A stretch of DNA of 64,000 nt from positions 3,472,001-3,536,000 of the forward strand of contig NZ_CP094656.1 of the NCBI RefSeq assembly GCF_030643805.1, written 5' to 3'. A model generated the notes under the pieces. It was given only the letters and a program-made list of their open reading frames with translations. It did not search any database and was not told the origin of the DNA. Positions 27,458 through 36,069 of the stretch are shown here, in pieces. A program made the translations under genes and the position numbers. The stretch is from Alkalihalobacillus sp. AL-G. Lineage in GTDB: Bacteria; Bacillota; Bacilli; Bacillales; Fictibacillaceae. How positions within the stretch are numbered: the stretch's first letter is position 1; the number at the start of each line of letters is the position of its first letter.

Positions 27458-28027
27458 TCATCGAGAAAGAACTTTATTGAGGACTTTAAAAGCAGGGATA
27501 CTTAATTTCTTCCAAATCCAGCTATATACTAAGGAAAAGGCAAATGTCCCTAAAATAACCATACTATTAAAATGAGGTGTTACCGATGGTCCTAGTATAG
27601 AAAATTTAAATCCATATAATAAAATACTTATACCTAGTGTCAAACATAAAGCTGCAAATGGAATAATAAATATGCTTCTCTTTAAATACTTAAGACCAAT
27701 GCCTAAACTGAGTCCTAATAATCCTGTGGTAAAGAGGAACACCAATAGCTCACTTGGCTGGAGCATTGCCAATAGAAATATGGTTACGAAATAAGTCATC
27801 ACACCTATTCTTAGTGACAATAGGGTAGCAAGCACAAGTGGACCAGTGCTCATCATGCTAAGTATATAGCCAATACCAGTGAAAATCCCCGCAGATTGAA
27901 AAATTACGGCTATTGAACCTAATAGGGCACCAACTACAAGCCGCATTGTCTTAGAATAACTGTCAATCGTTAGGGCTAACTCATCTCCCCAAACAGTAGA
28001 TGTTACTTTTTTGAAAAATGACCGCAT
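27458..28027 (-). CDS. Multispanning membrane protein of unknown function
   Basis: A 189-residue protein with about six membrane helices (LVVGALLGSIAVIFQSAGIF, GPLVLATLLSLRIGVMTYFV) resembling the S-component or YybS-like small transporters, without a conclusive signature. TGGGGGTG precedes the ATG. Hairpin copy overlaps its 3' end. Between it and 28381 I see only a terminator. Confidence 0.55.
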   Translation of the reverse strand: MRSFFKKVTSTVWGDELALTIDSYSKTMRLVVGALLGSIAVIFQSAGIFTGIGYILSMMSTGPLVLATLLSLRIGVMTYFVTIFLLAMLQPSELLVFLFTTGLLGLSLGIGLKYLKRSIFIIPFAALCLTLGISILLYGFKFSILGPSVTPHFNSMVILGTFAFSLVYSWIWKKLSIPAFKVLNKVLSR

Positions 28028-28220
28028 CTGACACCCCCATAATAGGTAAATGCAGTGAGAAAGAAGTTTATGCTAAAAATTGTTCAAAATAAGTTGCCCT
28101 TTTTCTAGACATTTCCCTAATACTGTATCGAGAATTTTACCAATATGTTGATGCATTGTATTTTGATGAAAAAATGGGAATTCGGTCCTTTGCAGCATCC
28201 GAAGACCGCTAGAATGAATG

Positions 28221-28256
28221 AAATCACTCCCCTAAATGCCAAGGAGTGATTTTTTG
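28221..28256 (+). terminator. Orphan intrinsic terminator
   Basis: Stem AATCACTCC/GGAGTGATT followed by T5 on the plus strand. No intact plus-strand gene ends here, so it probably marks a lost gene. Confidence 0.65.
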
Positions 28257-28380
28257 CTGTATCGCGCTGGTACGGAAAAAGGTGCAATGCCTTGAAGATT
28301 CAGCAGCTCTAATTGGTACTACTAAAACAGTTCTACTCATATTCTTATAAAGAAAACAATTAGAAGGGGTGTAAAGTGAA

Positions 28381-29826
28381 TTGATAAAAGTTAAGGTTAG
28401 TTTACGTCCCATTGTAAATAGGATAAATTTACCCACTGTTTTGAAAACAACTATACTTCCGGGTGACTCAATTGAAAGAGTATTTATTGCAACCCAGGTA
28501 GGAGAAATCTTTTACATAGGGAACGGGGATATTAGGACTTTTTTAGATATTCGACCGCGCATCTTAAAACTAGGTGATCCTGGTGGTGGATATGATGAGC
28601 GGGGATTGCTAGGACTAGCGTTTCATCCCCAATTTTATTATAACGGTTTGTTTTATCTCCATTATTCAGTTGCTGGAACACAAGGTCCAGGTGCTCTTCC
28701 TAATTCAGAATCTGCAAGACAGGGTCTTCCCGAATTTTTTAATCCTGACCCGTGTGATCCTAAAACTTTAAACCTAAGGTGGACAAATAGAGATACTCAA
28801 TATGATCATATTGATACAGTTGAAGAATGGATTTTACAATCGAATGGTCAACCTCAAAAACGACGGACATTACTTAACTTAAGAAGGCCATTTTTTAATC
28901 ATAATGGTGTTAATAGCTTAAACTTTTCACCTGAAACAGGAAAACTTGTTTTAACAACCGGAGATGGTGGATCAGGATATGATCCTTTTAATTTAAGCCA
29001 GGATGAGATGGAAATCGCGGGTAAAATAATTGAAATTGATGTAGTTAAAAATACATCCATCTCTAATCCACCCGTAGTCACACGGTTTAATGAACTGCCT
29101 GTACCTATTCAGGAAACACTTACGGTAATTGCCAAAGGGGTTCGCAATATACCTGGGATTTCATATCAAAGATTTTATAATCAGTATATAAAATATGCGG
29201 GAAATGTCGGACAGGATTTGGTAGAGTCGATTTTTTCATTCGTTCAATATAAACCAATACCGGTTACTCAGCTTATTCAAGCCTCTTTAATGAAATCTGA
29301 ACCTGACCAAGAAGGATTTGTTAACTTTGGATGGCGAGGGTGGGAAGGTGCTTTTCCTACTTCGATTATTAGGAGCTGCTCTACAAATCCGAATTTGGAT
29401 GAGAAAACGATTGCTTATTACGATGAAGTAATTAAAACTTCAGTGAGGCGGATTCAGCCTTTAACTAGTTATTTCCATAAAGATCCCCGACCCGATAAGT
29501 TTGGGGGAACTGCACTTACAGGAGTACAACCATATATGGGGAAAGGAATCCCCGCTTTAACGGGAAGCGTTGTGTTTACCGATATTGCCCGTAAGGAACA
29601 ACCTCAAACTCCGGGTAGAGGGGTCTTAGCTTATACTAGGGTAAGGTCTGATTGTAAACTAAGTGATTTTAGTGTAATTGAAACCGATTATGATTTCGGG
29701 GCTCAATCTGCTTATTATGTTAGTCTGGGAATCAATCTTGACCAAACCCGATTATATTTAGGGGTTTATGGCTCTATGAAAGTGACTGATTTTAACCAAG
29801 GCACTGTTTTTGAAATTGCTCCATGA
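28381..29826 (+). CDS. PQQ-dependent sugar dehydrogenase-like beta-propeller protein
   Basis: A 481-residue protein related to glucose/sorbosone dehydrogenases: RGLLGLAFHPQFYYNGLFYL, HNGVNSLNFSPETGKLVLTTGDGG, KIIEIDV, and later NFGWRGWEGAFP are the propeller blades that hold PQQ and calcium in the family. No signal peptide is present and no PQQ synthesis genes are near, so the cofactor is uncertain. TTG start at 28381, with AAGGGGTG nine bases upstream. It is one of few plus-strand genes in this stretch. Confidence 0.65.
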   Translation: MIKVKVSLRPIVNRINLPTVLKTTILPGDSIERVFIATQVGEIFYIGNGDIRTFLDIRPRILKLGDPGGGYDERGLLGLAFHPQFYYNGLFYLHYSVAGTQGPGALPNSESARQGLPEFFNPDPCDPKTLNLRWTNRDTQYDHIDTVEEWILQSNGQPQKRRTLLNLRRPFFNHNGVNSLNFSPETGKLVLTTGDGGSGYDPFNLSQDEMEIAGKIIEIDVVKNTSISNPPVVTRFNELPVPIQETLTVIAKGVRNIPGISYQRFYNQYIKYAGNVGQDLVESIFSFVQYKPIPVTQLIQASLMKSEPDQEGFVNFGWRGWEGAFPTSIIRSCSTNPNLDEKTIAYYDEVIKTSVRRIQPLTSYFHKDPRPDKFGGTALTGVQPYMGKGIPALTGSVVFTDIARKEQPQTPGRGVLAYTRVRSDCKLSDFSVIETDYDFGAQSAYYVSLGINLDQTRLYLGVYGSMKVTDFNQGTVFEIAP

Positions 29827-29969
29827 TTCATAACAATATCTAGATACATTTCCAACTTAAATTTAATTGTGTCGAAATATAAAACAAACAAGAGAGCACT
29901 CAGCTCCCTCACACTTCCATAAATTTTAATATAAATATCCATTTAATTTAAAAATGAGTTACCAACAAT

Positions 29970-30006
29970 CTAGCCCTATAGATGAATAAAGAAAAGCCCC
30001 CGTTAG
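29970..30006. repeat. Intergenic hairpin repeat, subfamily A, internally deleted
   Basis: TAGCCCTATAGATGAATAAAG joined directly to AAAAGCCCCCGTTAGAG: the hairpin arms of the full element have been lost between the conserved ends. Confidence 0.65.
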
Positions 30007-30098
30007 AGTTTAAGTGAACTAATTCACAATGTTACATTTCTATTGTAGAATGACAACAATGTTATTTAATTTTATACCTAGGTTACTTCGTCATAAAG

Positions 30099-30482
30099 TT
30101 ACTTCTGTATTATCTGAATAAGGTTGCCGCATGTATCTTCGAAGACAGCTATTGTGACTTCGCCCATTTTTGTTGGCTCCATAGTAAACTTCACGCCGTT
30201 TTCCAATAATCGTTCGTACTCTTTACGAATATCTGCAACGCCAAACATTGTTGCTGGGATGCCTTCGGCAACAATCTTCTTTTGATACTCCTTTGCGGCT
30301 GGATGGTCATTCGGTTCGAGTAAAAGCTCGGTACCTTCTCGATCATCGGGAGAAACAAGCGTTATCCACCTGAATTTCCCTATGGGAACGTCCTCCTTTT
30401 TTACAAACCCCAGCTTTTCAGAATAAAACTTCAGTGCCTTGTCTTGATCTTGTACGAATATACTGGTAACAATGATTTTCAT
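30099..30482 (-). CDS. VOC family protein
   Basis: A 127-residue glyoxalase-fold protein (IVTSIFVQDQDKALKFYSEKLGFV, RWITLVSPDDREGTELLLEP, VAVFEDTCGNLIQIIQ). The start at 30482 follows AAAGGAGG; the longer in-frame version has no site. It follows the ArsR-type regulator gene by 110 bases and is probably controlled with it. Confidence 0.78.
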   Translation of the reverse strand: MKIIVTSIFVQDQDKALKFYSEKLGFVKKEDVPIGKFRWITLVSPDDREGTELLLEPNDHPAAKEYQKKIVAEGIPATMFGVADIRKEYERLLENGVKFTMEPTKMGEVTIAVFEDTCGNLIQIIQK

Positions 30483-30592
30483 ACTGTTTTTGCCTCCTTT
30501 GATATTTGTGACGCATGGTGCTGTGCTAACAATCTGGCTGCAAGCAAAACAATCCACATATTAGTCAGAAGTCCTGTTCGGATTTTATAAAA

Positions 30593-30871
30593 TTACACTA
30601 TCCATCCTTTCAGCAAATTTTTAAGTGGTTCGTTGTTGAATATAAGTACTCGATATTTCCCCCTTCGTATTGATTTTACGAGCCCAGCATCTTCCAATGC
30701 AGTAAGATGTTTAGCGATCGCCTGACGCGAAATGGAAAGGTCGTGCTTCATAATGAGACGTGCCGTAAGTTCATACAACGTCAGTTCATTGCGTTCGGTT
30801 AGTTCGTCTAATATAAGCCGCCGAGTCGAATCGCCAAGTGCTTTGAATATAGCGTCTTTGTCCCAATTCAT
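30593..30871 (-). CDS. ArsR-family transcriptional regulator
   Basis: About 92 residues: a winged-helix repressor (AIFKALGDSTRRLILDEL, LSISRQAIAKHLTALEDAGLV, RRGKYRVLIFNNEPL). No metal-binding Cys pair is seen, so it belongs to the non-metal group often paired with VOC or SRPBCC genes. Its promoter carries two identical 16-base operator-like sites. Confidence 0.85.
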   Translation of the reverse strand: MNWDKDAIFKALGDSTRRLILDELTERNELTLYELTARLIMKHDLSISRQAIAKHLTALEDAGLVKSIRRGKYRVLIFNNEPLKNLLKGWIV

Positions 30872-30877
30872 ATATCG

Positions 30878-30929
30878 AGTATAAGCAACTGTATGGTTGC
30901 ATGTCAAGCATATGCAACTGTATGGTTGC
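30878..30929 (-). promoter_or_regulatory. Promoter with duplicated operator for the ArsR/VOC pair
   Basis: Minus-strand TTGACA (30907-30902), 18-base spacer, TATACT (30883-30878). The 16-base GCAACTGTATGGTTGC occurs twice, at 30885-30900 inside the spacer and at 30914-30929 upstream of -35. Each copy is a GCAAC/GTTGC dyad. Binding to the inner site would block RNA polymerase. Confidence 0.75.
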
Positions 30930-31028
30930 TTGATAAAGGTACCTATTATGTAATCTTTTTCTTCAACAGCCTAAGTTCACTTCATCAGCTGAAAAAACCT
31001 TATTCAATTATCTGGCCCTTTTCATGCA

Positions 31029-31068
31029 GAAAGGCGCATTTCCTTACTCCGGAAATGCGCCCTTTAAA
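31029..31068. repeat. Intergenic hairpin repeat, subfamily A
   Basis: GGCGCATTTCCTTACTCC followed by GGAAATGCGCCC: an 11-bp stem just beyond the stop of the CGNR gene. Confidence 0.7.
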
Positions 31069-31075
31069 TATCAAC

Positions 31076-31618
31076 TCACGACCCTCGATGTTTTTTTACA
31101 TGGAAACGTGTAGAACAACGTTTACTACAAAACCGTTGTTGACCGTTTTTTGAATGATCCACAAATATTTCTTCACAAGGTACTGAAGCACACTGTTTAA
31201 GACGCAACCTTCCCTTATTTACCAATTCCTCCCCCAATGTAAATGCACAAATTGCAATGATCCGGTCGGCAAACGAATAATTATTCCCAATTAATTGGTG
31301 ATAAACAAACTTAAATTTCCCACTTCCTATTGGATATAATGATCTCTGGAAAGAAGATCTTGATTCATATTCCATCAAGGACTCAGACAACCTCTTATCA
31401 CTAGCCTCAATAATCTGTTTTCGAATTTTATCTCTAAAATCCCGGATAACTGAAACATCCTTAAGTGTGGGGGATTTATCCAAGAACATCCCATGTTTTT
31501 GAATCAGTTCCTGTAATTGGTCTACCGTATTTAACCTTTCAGACACCTTATAGTATGGGTCGTACGTGTTTATAATATCTAACGTCAACGCTAACCATGA
31601 TTCGTTGTAATACTCCAT
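31076..31618 (-). CDS. CGNR zinc-finger/ABATE-domain transcriptional regulator
   Basis: A 180-residue protein. The helical ABATE-like N-terminal part covers residues 1-135; the C-terminal zinc finger reads CASVPCEEIFVDHSKNGQQ then RFCSKRCSTRFHVKKHR, with four Cys ligands and a basic helix for DNA. Divergent from the arginase-fold gene at 31710, which it probably regulates; a long inverted repeat lies between them. Confidence 0.8.
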   Translation of the reverse strand: MEYYNESWLALTLDIINTYDPYYKVSERLNTVDQLQELIQKHGMFLDKSPTLKDVSVIRDFRDKIRKQIIEASDKRLSESLMEYESRSSFQRSLYPIGSGKFKFVYHQLIGNNYSFADRIIAICAFTLGEELVNKGRLRLKQCASVPCEEIFVDHSKNGQQRFCSKRCSTRFHVKKHRGS

Positions 31619-31645
31619 TTACCATTGACTCCTTACATAATATAT

Positions 31646-31677
31646 TGTAATATCTTAATTGTAATTTAGATATTACA
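31646..31677. promoter_or_regulatory. Inverted repeat between CGNR and arginase-fold genes
   Basis: TGTAATATC and GATATTACA, nine-base perfect arms separated by 14 bases, in the about 90-base divergent intergenic region. Likely operator for the regulator. Confidence 0.6.
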
Positions 31678-31709
31678 TATGGTCAATATCCAAGTAAGGA
31701 GTGAGACGG

Positions 31710-32618
31710 ATGCAAAGTAATATACAAGTTATACATGCCCCTATTAACCTAGGTCTCAGAAGGGATCAGTATGGTAGAGAACGTGGATGCGATAAGCTTC
31801 CAAATGCCCTTGAAGCCCTCGATTTTCATTCATCAATTGGCGCGACAGATGTTAGAAGAATGACTAAACCGTGTTATCCTAAGGAAGAAATTTATGTTGA
31901 TGGTGCTTTGAATAGCTCACAAATAGCTTCTTTTTCAGTAGACTTAGCAAATGTTGTAGAAGACATTTTAAACGCTTCAGATTTTCCTTTAGTAATAGGT
32001 GGCGATTGCAGCGTATTAGTTGGGAGTACATTAGCGGTAGCACGAAGAGGAAAATATGGATTGATCCATATAGATGCACACCCAGATTATTATAATAAAT
32101 ACAACAAAGAACGCGCCGCTACAGCTGGTATGGATTTGGCCATTGTAACAGGAAAAGGGACCGATATTCTTGCAAACTTGGAAAACCGAAAACCCTATAT
32201 ATCTAGTGAACTTGCTTTTACTTTTGGGTATCGGGAATCTGATCCAGAAAAAGAAATTATTGAAGAGGTAGTAAAGGATGGGATTACCTGTTGGAGTGCA
32301 GAACGATCAATTAGAGAAGGAATAGAAAAGACAGCTAATGCGTTAACATCTTTTATAAACCGGGCTGATATTGATGGCTATTGGCTACATTTAGATGCCG
32401 ATGTCCTAGATGCTAGTATTATGCCATGTGTAGACTGTCCTGAACCAAATGGTTTGCAATGGAAAGACCTTACTTATATTCTTAAGTCACTCCTAGCAAC
32501 AAATAAAATAACGGGGATGAATGTGACTATACTGGATCCCTTATTGGATTCATCTGATGAAGTAACAAGAACATTCAACAAAATGCTAATTGAAGTATTA
32601 CGAGAGTTAAACGTTTAG
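31710..32618 (+). CDS. Arginase/ureohydrolase-family protein with altered first metal ligand
   Basis: About 302 residues with the arginase fold. The metal motifs DAHPD (GLIHIDAHPDYYN) and DAD (LHLDADVLDASIMPCVD) are present. The canonical GGDH is GGDC here (VIGGDCSVLVGS), so the first Mn-bridging His is a Cys. Such members may act on substrates other than arginine or use another metal. ATG at 31710, eight bases after AAGGAG. Hairpin repeat follows downstream. Confidence 0.82.
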   Translation: MQSNIQVIHAPINLGLRRDQYGRERGCDKLPNALEALDFHSSIGATDVRRMTKPCYPKEEIYVDGALNSSQIASFSVDLANVVEDILNASDFPLVIGGDCSVLVGSTLAVARRGKYGLIHIDAHPDYYNKYNKERAATAGMDLAIVTGKGTDILANLENRKPYISSELAFTFGYRESDPEKEIIEEVVKDGITCWSAERSIREGIEKTANALTSFINRADIDGYWLHLDADVLDASIMPCVDCPEPNGLQWKDLTYILKSLLATNKITGMNVTILDPLLDSSDEVTRTFNKMLIEVLRELNV

Positions 32619-32721
32619 TAATTGGGGGTGAATTTTACACTGGAAAAAATTTCACCCCACTAAACCGCGGATTGCTCAATACCAATCATTTCAAGTTTGA
32701 TCGTTTTTTGCACATACCTTT

Positions 32722-32790
32722 ATTCAAGAATATGGCCCTATAGATGAATAAAGAGCGCAATTCTTACTCCAGAATTGCGCCTTTAATTAT
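32722..32790. repeat. Intergenic hairpin repeat, subfamily A, full copy
   Basis: AAGAATATGGCCCTATAGAT, GAATAAAGAGCGCAATTCTT, ACTCCAGAATTGCGCC: the best-preserved stem (GGCGCAATTCT/AGAATTGCGC). On the minus strand it terminates the 32818-32985 gene. Confidence 0.75.
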
Positions 32791-32817
32791 GCTCCAATAA
32801 AATACGCATCAATTTTA

Positions 32818-32985
32818 TTAATTCCCTTTTTGTAACGAGTCTAACTTTTCTTCAATACGATTTAATTGTTCTTTTTTCTTTTTTGATGAGCGCCAAAATA
32901 AAAATAGGATTACTATAAAAAATATTGGAACTCCTAAAGCAAATAATTGAAAAATAATATCCCCGACATTTACTCCTGCATTCAT
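32818..32985 (-). CDS. Small DUF4083-like membrane protein
   Basis: 55 residues: one N-terminal membrane helix (IIFQLFALGVPIFFIVILFL) followed by a basic, coiled-coil-like tail (KKKKEQLNRIEEKLDSLQ). This is the DUF4083-type layout. The ATG follows AGAGGAG by five bases. Its stop is followed by a hairpin repeat. Confidence 0.7.
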   Translation of the reverse strand: MNAGVNVGDIIFQLFALGVPIFFIVILFLFWRSSKKKKEQLNRIEEKLDSLQKGN

Positions 32986-33047
32986 ATTTTCTCCTCTTTC
33001 ATTTCATCTTTAAAAAATTTGTAATTCCCTTCACTTTACCATTTCTT

Positions 33048-33115
33048 GTTCCACTAATAGTCCATTACATAAAGAATGAGCGCAATTCCTACTCCATAAT
33101 TGCACCGTTAGTTCA
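33048..33115. repeat. Intergenic hairpin repeat, subfamily A, degenerate
   Basis: TCCATTACATAAAGAATGAG, CGCAATTCCTACTCCATAA, TTGCACCGTTAGTTCAAGAA. Lies between the GNAT stop and the start region of the DUF4083-like gene. Confidence 0.65.
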
Positions 33116-33152
33116 AGAAGAAAGAGCTGTGTTCAACATTATTAAAAAATTC

Positions 33153-33713
33153 CTATTTTGCGTTTTTATAATACACCAGGTTATCCGTCCACTCTCCAAA
33201 TTCAAATATGAATCCTTTTCTGATGCATTCAAACTCCATTCCCACACTCTCCGCTAATTTAATGGAGGGCCTGTTATCAACATTGATATGGGCTTCAATA
33301 CGATGGAAGTGGAGATTTTCAAAGGCAATATTGAACGCCTCTTTTACAGCCTCTTTTCCGTAACCTCTTAGCCAGTATTGATTATGAATTGTATATCCTA
33401 AGAGACCCCACTGGAACTCTTCTCTCATAATCGTGCAAAACTCAACCTTACCAACGTGTTTTCCATCCGATTTTCGAAAAACACCAAAAACATATGCCTC
33501 ATCTCGATCGACTAATCTATGATGTCTCTCGACCACACCATTGAACTTCTCTTGCGTCCATTCAGTCGAATCCATTTTGTCATCGTCGTATTTGTACTGT
33601 GAAGGAAGTCTGTTGCAAAATCCTTCTAGCCACGGTTCATAATCCCGGCTCTGTAACAGTCTTAAAACCAACCGTTCTGTTTCTGATTGGAATTTGTCTT
33701 TGTCCGTTTTCAA
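33153..33713 (-). CDS. GNAT acetyltransferase, RimJ/RimL type
   Basis: A 186-residue acetyl-CoA-dependent N-acetyltransferase: ETERLVLRLLQSRDYEPW, VGKVEFCTIMREEFQWGLLGYTI, WLRGYGKEAVKEAFNIAFENL (acetyl-CoA loop), HFHRIEAHINVDNRPSIKLAESVGM. The substrate could be a ribosomal protein or a small amine. AGGAGATGTCAC precedes the ATG. Its upstream DNA is duplicated at 40095. Confidence 0.85.
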   Translation of the reverse strand: MKTDKDKFQSETERLVLRLLQSRDYEPWLEGFCNRLPSQYKYDDDKMDSTEWTQEKFNGVVERHHRLVDRDEAYVFGVFRKSDGKHVGKVEFCTIMREEFQWGLLGYTIHNQYWLRGYGKEAVKEAFNIAFENLHFHRIEAHINVDNRPSIKLAESVGMEFECIRKGFIFEFGEWTDNLVYYKNAK

Positions 33714-33729
33714 TGTGACATCTCCTTAG

Positions 33730-33927
33730 CATAGATTTTTTTCTAATTACATAGCCTTCTCTGTCAACGTGGTTTCGCTTATATGCCATAAGACATCACA
33801 CCTCTCGTTCAAATTATGTAAAAATTATACCATTTTTCATTAGCTGTCTGAAGTGCTTACTCCAGAAATGGCCCAAAACAAAAAGAGCGCGAGATCCTTA
33901 CTTAAGATTCGCCCCCGTTGAATACCG
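33730..33927. repeat. Long direct repeat, copy 1
   Basis: About 195 bases nearly identical to 40095-40288 (shared runs include TTCTCTGTCAACGTGGTTTC and GCTTATATGCCATAAGACAT), ending in a subfamily A hairpin. The two copies bracket the exporter module. Confidence 0.85.
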
Positions 33928-33962
33928 ATAATTAAATAAAACCAAAGCCCTAATACAAAGTG

Positions 33963-34225
33963 TTAGTCTATTATTGGCTCTACTTTAAACTTAAAATGAT
34001 CTATGTCCCAGATATCATCGCTTGTGTTGGTCTCAACTATTACTTTCGGCTTATCTGAAATTTCATAATCTTTCACATTCCAACTGAAATGTAATCCAAA
34101 GTTCCTTAAGTTAATGACGTTTATTACCAAATCGGTTTTGCTTCGGAATCCACTCGTTTTACTATCAGTTGTATCTATGGGCTTTATTCTTTTAATTTTT
34201 TCCTCCTGGGAAAGAGTACTACCCG
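33963..34225 (-). pseudogene. C-terminal remnant of an unrecognised protein
   Basis: An open frame of about 88 codons without a start codon: GSTLSQEEKIKRIKPIDTT, LVINVINLRNFGLHFSWNV, VIVETNTSDDIWDIDHF, then a stop. It is interrupted upstream by a TGA inside the 58-residue gene. Possibly the mature part of a lost lipoprotein. Confidence 0.4.
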
Positions 34226-34402
34226 CTATAAATCTTCTAACTCATGCTTGGCAAACCTAGCGTTAGGATAAGTGATCGAGCTGCCACCTATCACACCAAT
34301 TTTGAGGGTTTCATCGTTGCCCCGGCATATAAGCAGCCTGCCTTCCATGTGATAGCAAATACATTCATCGCAGCGGCTGACTATTGATTTTGTAAATCCC
34401 AT
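34226..34402 (-). CDS. 58-residue Cys-containing protein in the exporter module
   Basis: ATG at 34402, ten bases after the permease stop, then MGFTKSIVSRCDECICYHME and an end AKHELEDL. Four Cys (residues 11, 14, 16, 26) suggest a small metal site. Base composition matches the GC-richer exporter genes and not the flanks, so it probably travelled with them. Family not recognised. Confidence 0.55.
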   Translation of the reverse strand: MGFTKSIVSRCDECICYHMEGRLLICRGNDETLKIGVIGGSSITYPNARFAKHELEDL

Positions 34403-34412
34403 AATGGTGTAC

Positions 34413-35162
34413 TTACCCTAACTGGCGTTTAAATACCTTACTGGCAACGAAGTAAGCAATGACCATGATGCCGACACACCAGGCAAGCGCGGTCCAGATA
34501 CCGTTGCCAACAGATCCTTCATACAAGAGGGCACGAATCGAATTCACGATTGAAGTCACGGGCTGGTTCTCAGCGAACGCACGAACAATTTTAGGCATGG
34601 TTTCTGTGGGGACAAAAGCAGAACTGATAAACGGCAGGAAAATCAGTGGATACGAGTATGCTGTCGCCCCTTCCATAGACCCTGCTGTCAATCCGGGAAT
34701 GACCGCCAGCCATGTCAGCGCCAGCGTAAACAGCCCGAGTATCCCAACTACCGAGAGCCAATCCAGGATATCAGCGTCGGAACGGAAGCCCATCAAGAGC
34801 GCAACGAGGATAACCACCACCACAGTAAGCCCATTGGAAACAAGCGAGGTCAACACGTGAGCCCATAATACCGACGAGCGCTTGATGGGCATGGTAATGA
34901 AACGCGCCATCAGCCCGCTCTTTATATCCGTAAATAGCCGCAATGAAGTGTAAGCTACGCCGGATGCGATAGTGATCAACAAGATTCCCGGCAATAAATA
35001 ATTGACGTAGTTGTCCGTGCCTGTCTCTATGGCGCCGCCAAATACGTAGACAAACAGCAGCATCATCATAATCGGCGTAATCGCCACCGTGATAATCGTA
35101 TCCGGGCTGCGCATGATATTGCGCATTAAACGCCCTAGTAATACCCCTGTTTTTCTTTTCAT
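34413..35162 (-). CDS. ABC-2 type permease (DrrB-like)
   Basis: A 249-residue membrane subunit with six helices (TVAITPIMMMLLFVYVFGGAI, LPGILLITIASGVAYTSLRLF). The family's LPFISSAFVPTETMPKIVRAFAENQPVTSIVNSIRALL stretch near residue 185 is clear. It works with the adjoining ATPase to export a drug or lipid-like compound. Starts immediately after the ATPase stop. GC content is higher than in neighbours. Confidence 0.88.
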   Translation of the reverse strand: MKRKTGVLLGRLMRNIMRSPDTIITVAITPIMMMLLFVYVFGGAIETGTDNYVNYLLPGILLITIASGVAYTSLRLFTDIKSGLMARFITMPIKRSSVLWAHVLTSLVSNGLTVVVVILVALLMGFRSDADILDWLSVVGILGLFTLALTWLAVIPGLTAGSMEGATAYSYPLIFLPFISSAFVPTETMPKIVRAFAENQPVTSIVNSIRALLYEGSVGNGIWTALAWCVGIMVIAYFVASKVFKRQLG

Positions 35163-35924
35163 TTACATCTCCTCCTTTTTGCCGATTATCGCGAGGAAAA
35201 TTTCCTCCAATGTCGGCTGCTTCTCGATGTATTCCACTTTCGCTGGTGGGAACATCTCCTTTAGTTCGGTAAGGGTACCGGTCGTAATGATGTTTCCGCC
35301 ATGCAGGATGGCGATACGGTCTGCCAGTTGTTCGGCTTCCTCCAGGTACTGGGTCGTCAGCAAGATGGTCTTGCCACCACCTGCAAGTTCCTTGATGGTA
35401 TCCCAGACTTCAATCCGTGCTTCAGGGTCAAGCCCTGTGGTCGGTTCGTCGAGAAAAATGACTGCTGGCGTCCCGATCAGGCTCATGGCGATGTCAAGCC
35501 GGCGCTTCATCCCGCCGGAATACTTGTCAGCCCGGCGGTTTGCCGCATCGATCAGGCTGAATCTTGTAAGCAGATTGTCGGCGACTTGAGCGGGATTGGA
35601 AACTCCCCGCAATTTGGCGATCATCATCAGATTTTCCCACCCGGTTTGCATGCCGTCTAAAGCTGCGAACTGTCCTGTCAGGCTGATGCTCTGGCGAACA
35701 TGATCCGGTTGACGCTGAACGTCAAAGCCGCAAATACCTACTTCCCCACTATCTGGCTTCATCAGCGTCGAGAGGATGTTGACTGTCGTCGTCTTGCCCG
35801 CTCCATTTGAGCCCAGCAGTGCGAAAATTTCGCCACGCTGTACCTCAAAATCCACCCCCTTTAATACTTCCTTGTCTTTAAAGGATTTTTTTAACCTTTT
35901 AACAGAGATCGCTGTATTGCTCAT
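35163..35924 (-). CDS. ABC transporter ATP-binding protein (DrrA-like)
   Basis: A 253-residue ATPase: Walker A GSNGAGKTT, signature YSGGMKRRLDIAMSL, Walker B VIFLDEPTTGLDPEAR, switch LLTTQYLEEAEQLADRIAI. DrrA-like exporters carry daunorubicin-type compounds; the substrate here is unknown. AAGGAGG before the ATG. Lies downstream of padR and two DUF1048 genes, a common arrangement in which PadR senses the exported compound. Confidence 0.9.
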   Translation of the reverse strand: MSNTAISVKRLKKSFKDKEVLKGVDFEVQRGEIFALLGSNGAGKTTTVNILSTLMKPDSGEVGICGFDVQRQPDHVRQSISLTGQFAALDGMQTGWENLMMIAKLRGVSNPAQVADNLLTRFSLIDAANRRADKYSGGMKRRLDIAMSLIGTPAVIFLDEPTTGLDPEARIEVWDTIKELAGGGKTILLTTQYLEEAEQLADRIAILHGGNIITTGTLTELKEMFPPAKVEYIEKQPTLEEIFLAIIGKKEEM

Positions 35925-36069
35925 ACTTTTTCCTCCTTAAAAAGCACCTTGCGGAGCTAGATTGCCCACACGCATCTACTTAGTCTGACTGATAATCCGT
36001 ATTACTTAGTACCTAGTAAAAAATATAACTGAATAGTGAAGGTGGCAATGCACACTTGTAAACAGCTAT

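Noticed and set aside
28098-28250. Possible fragment of a plus-strand gene before the orphan terminator
   Set aside because: Short open frames give no recognisable motif, so it is not listed as a gene.
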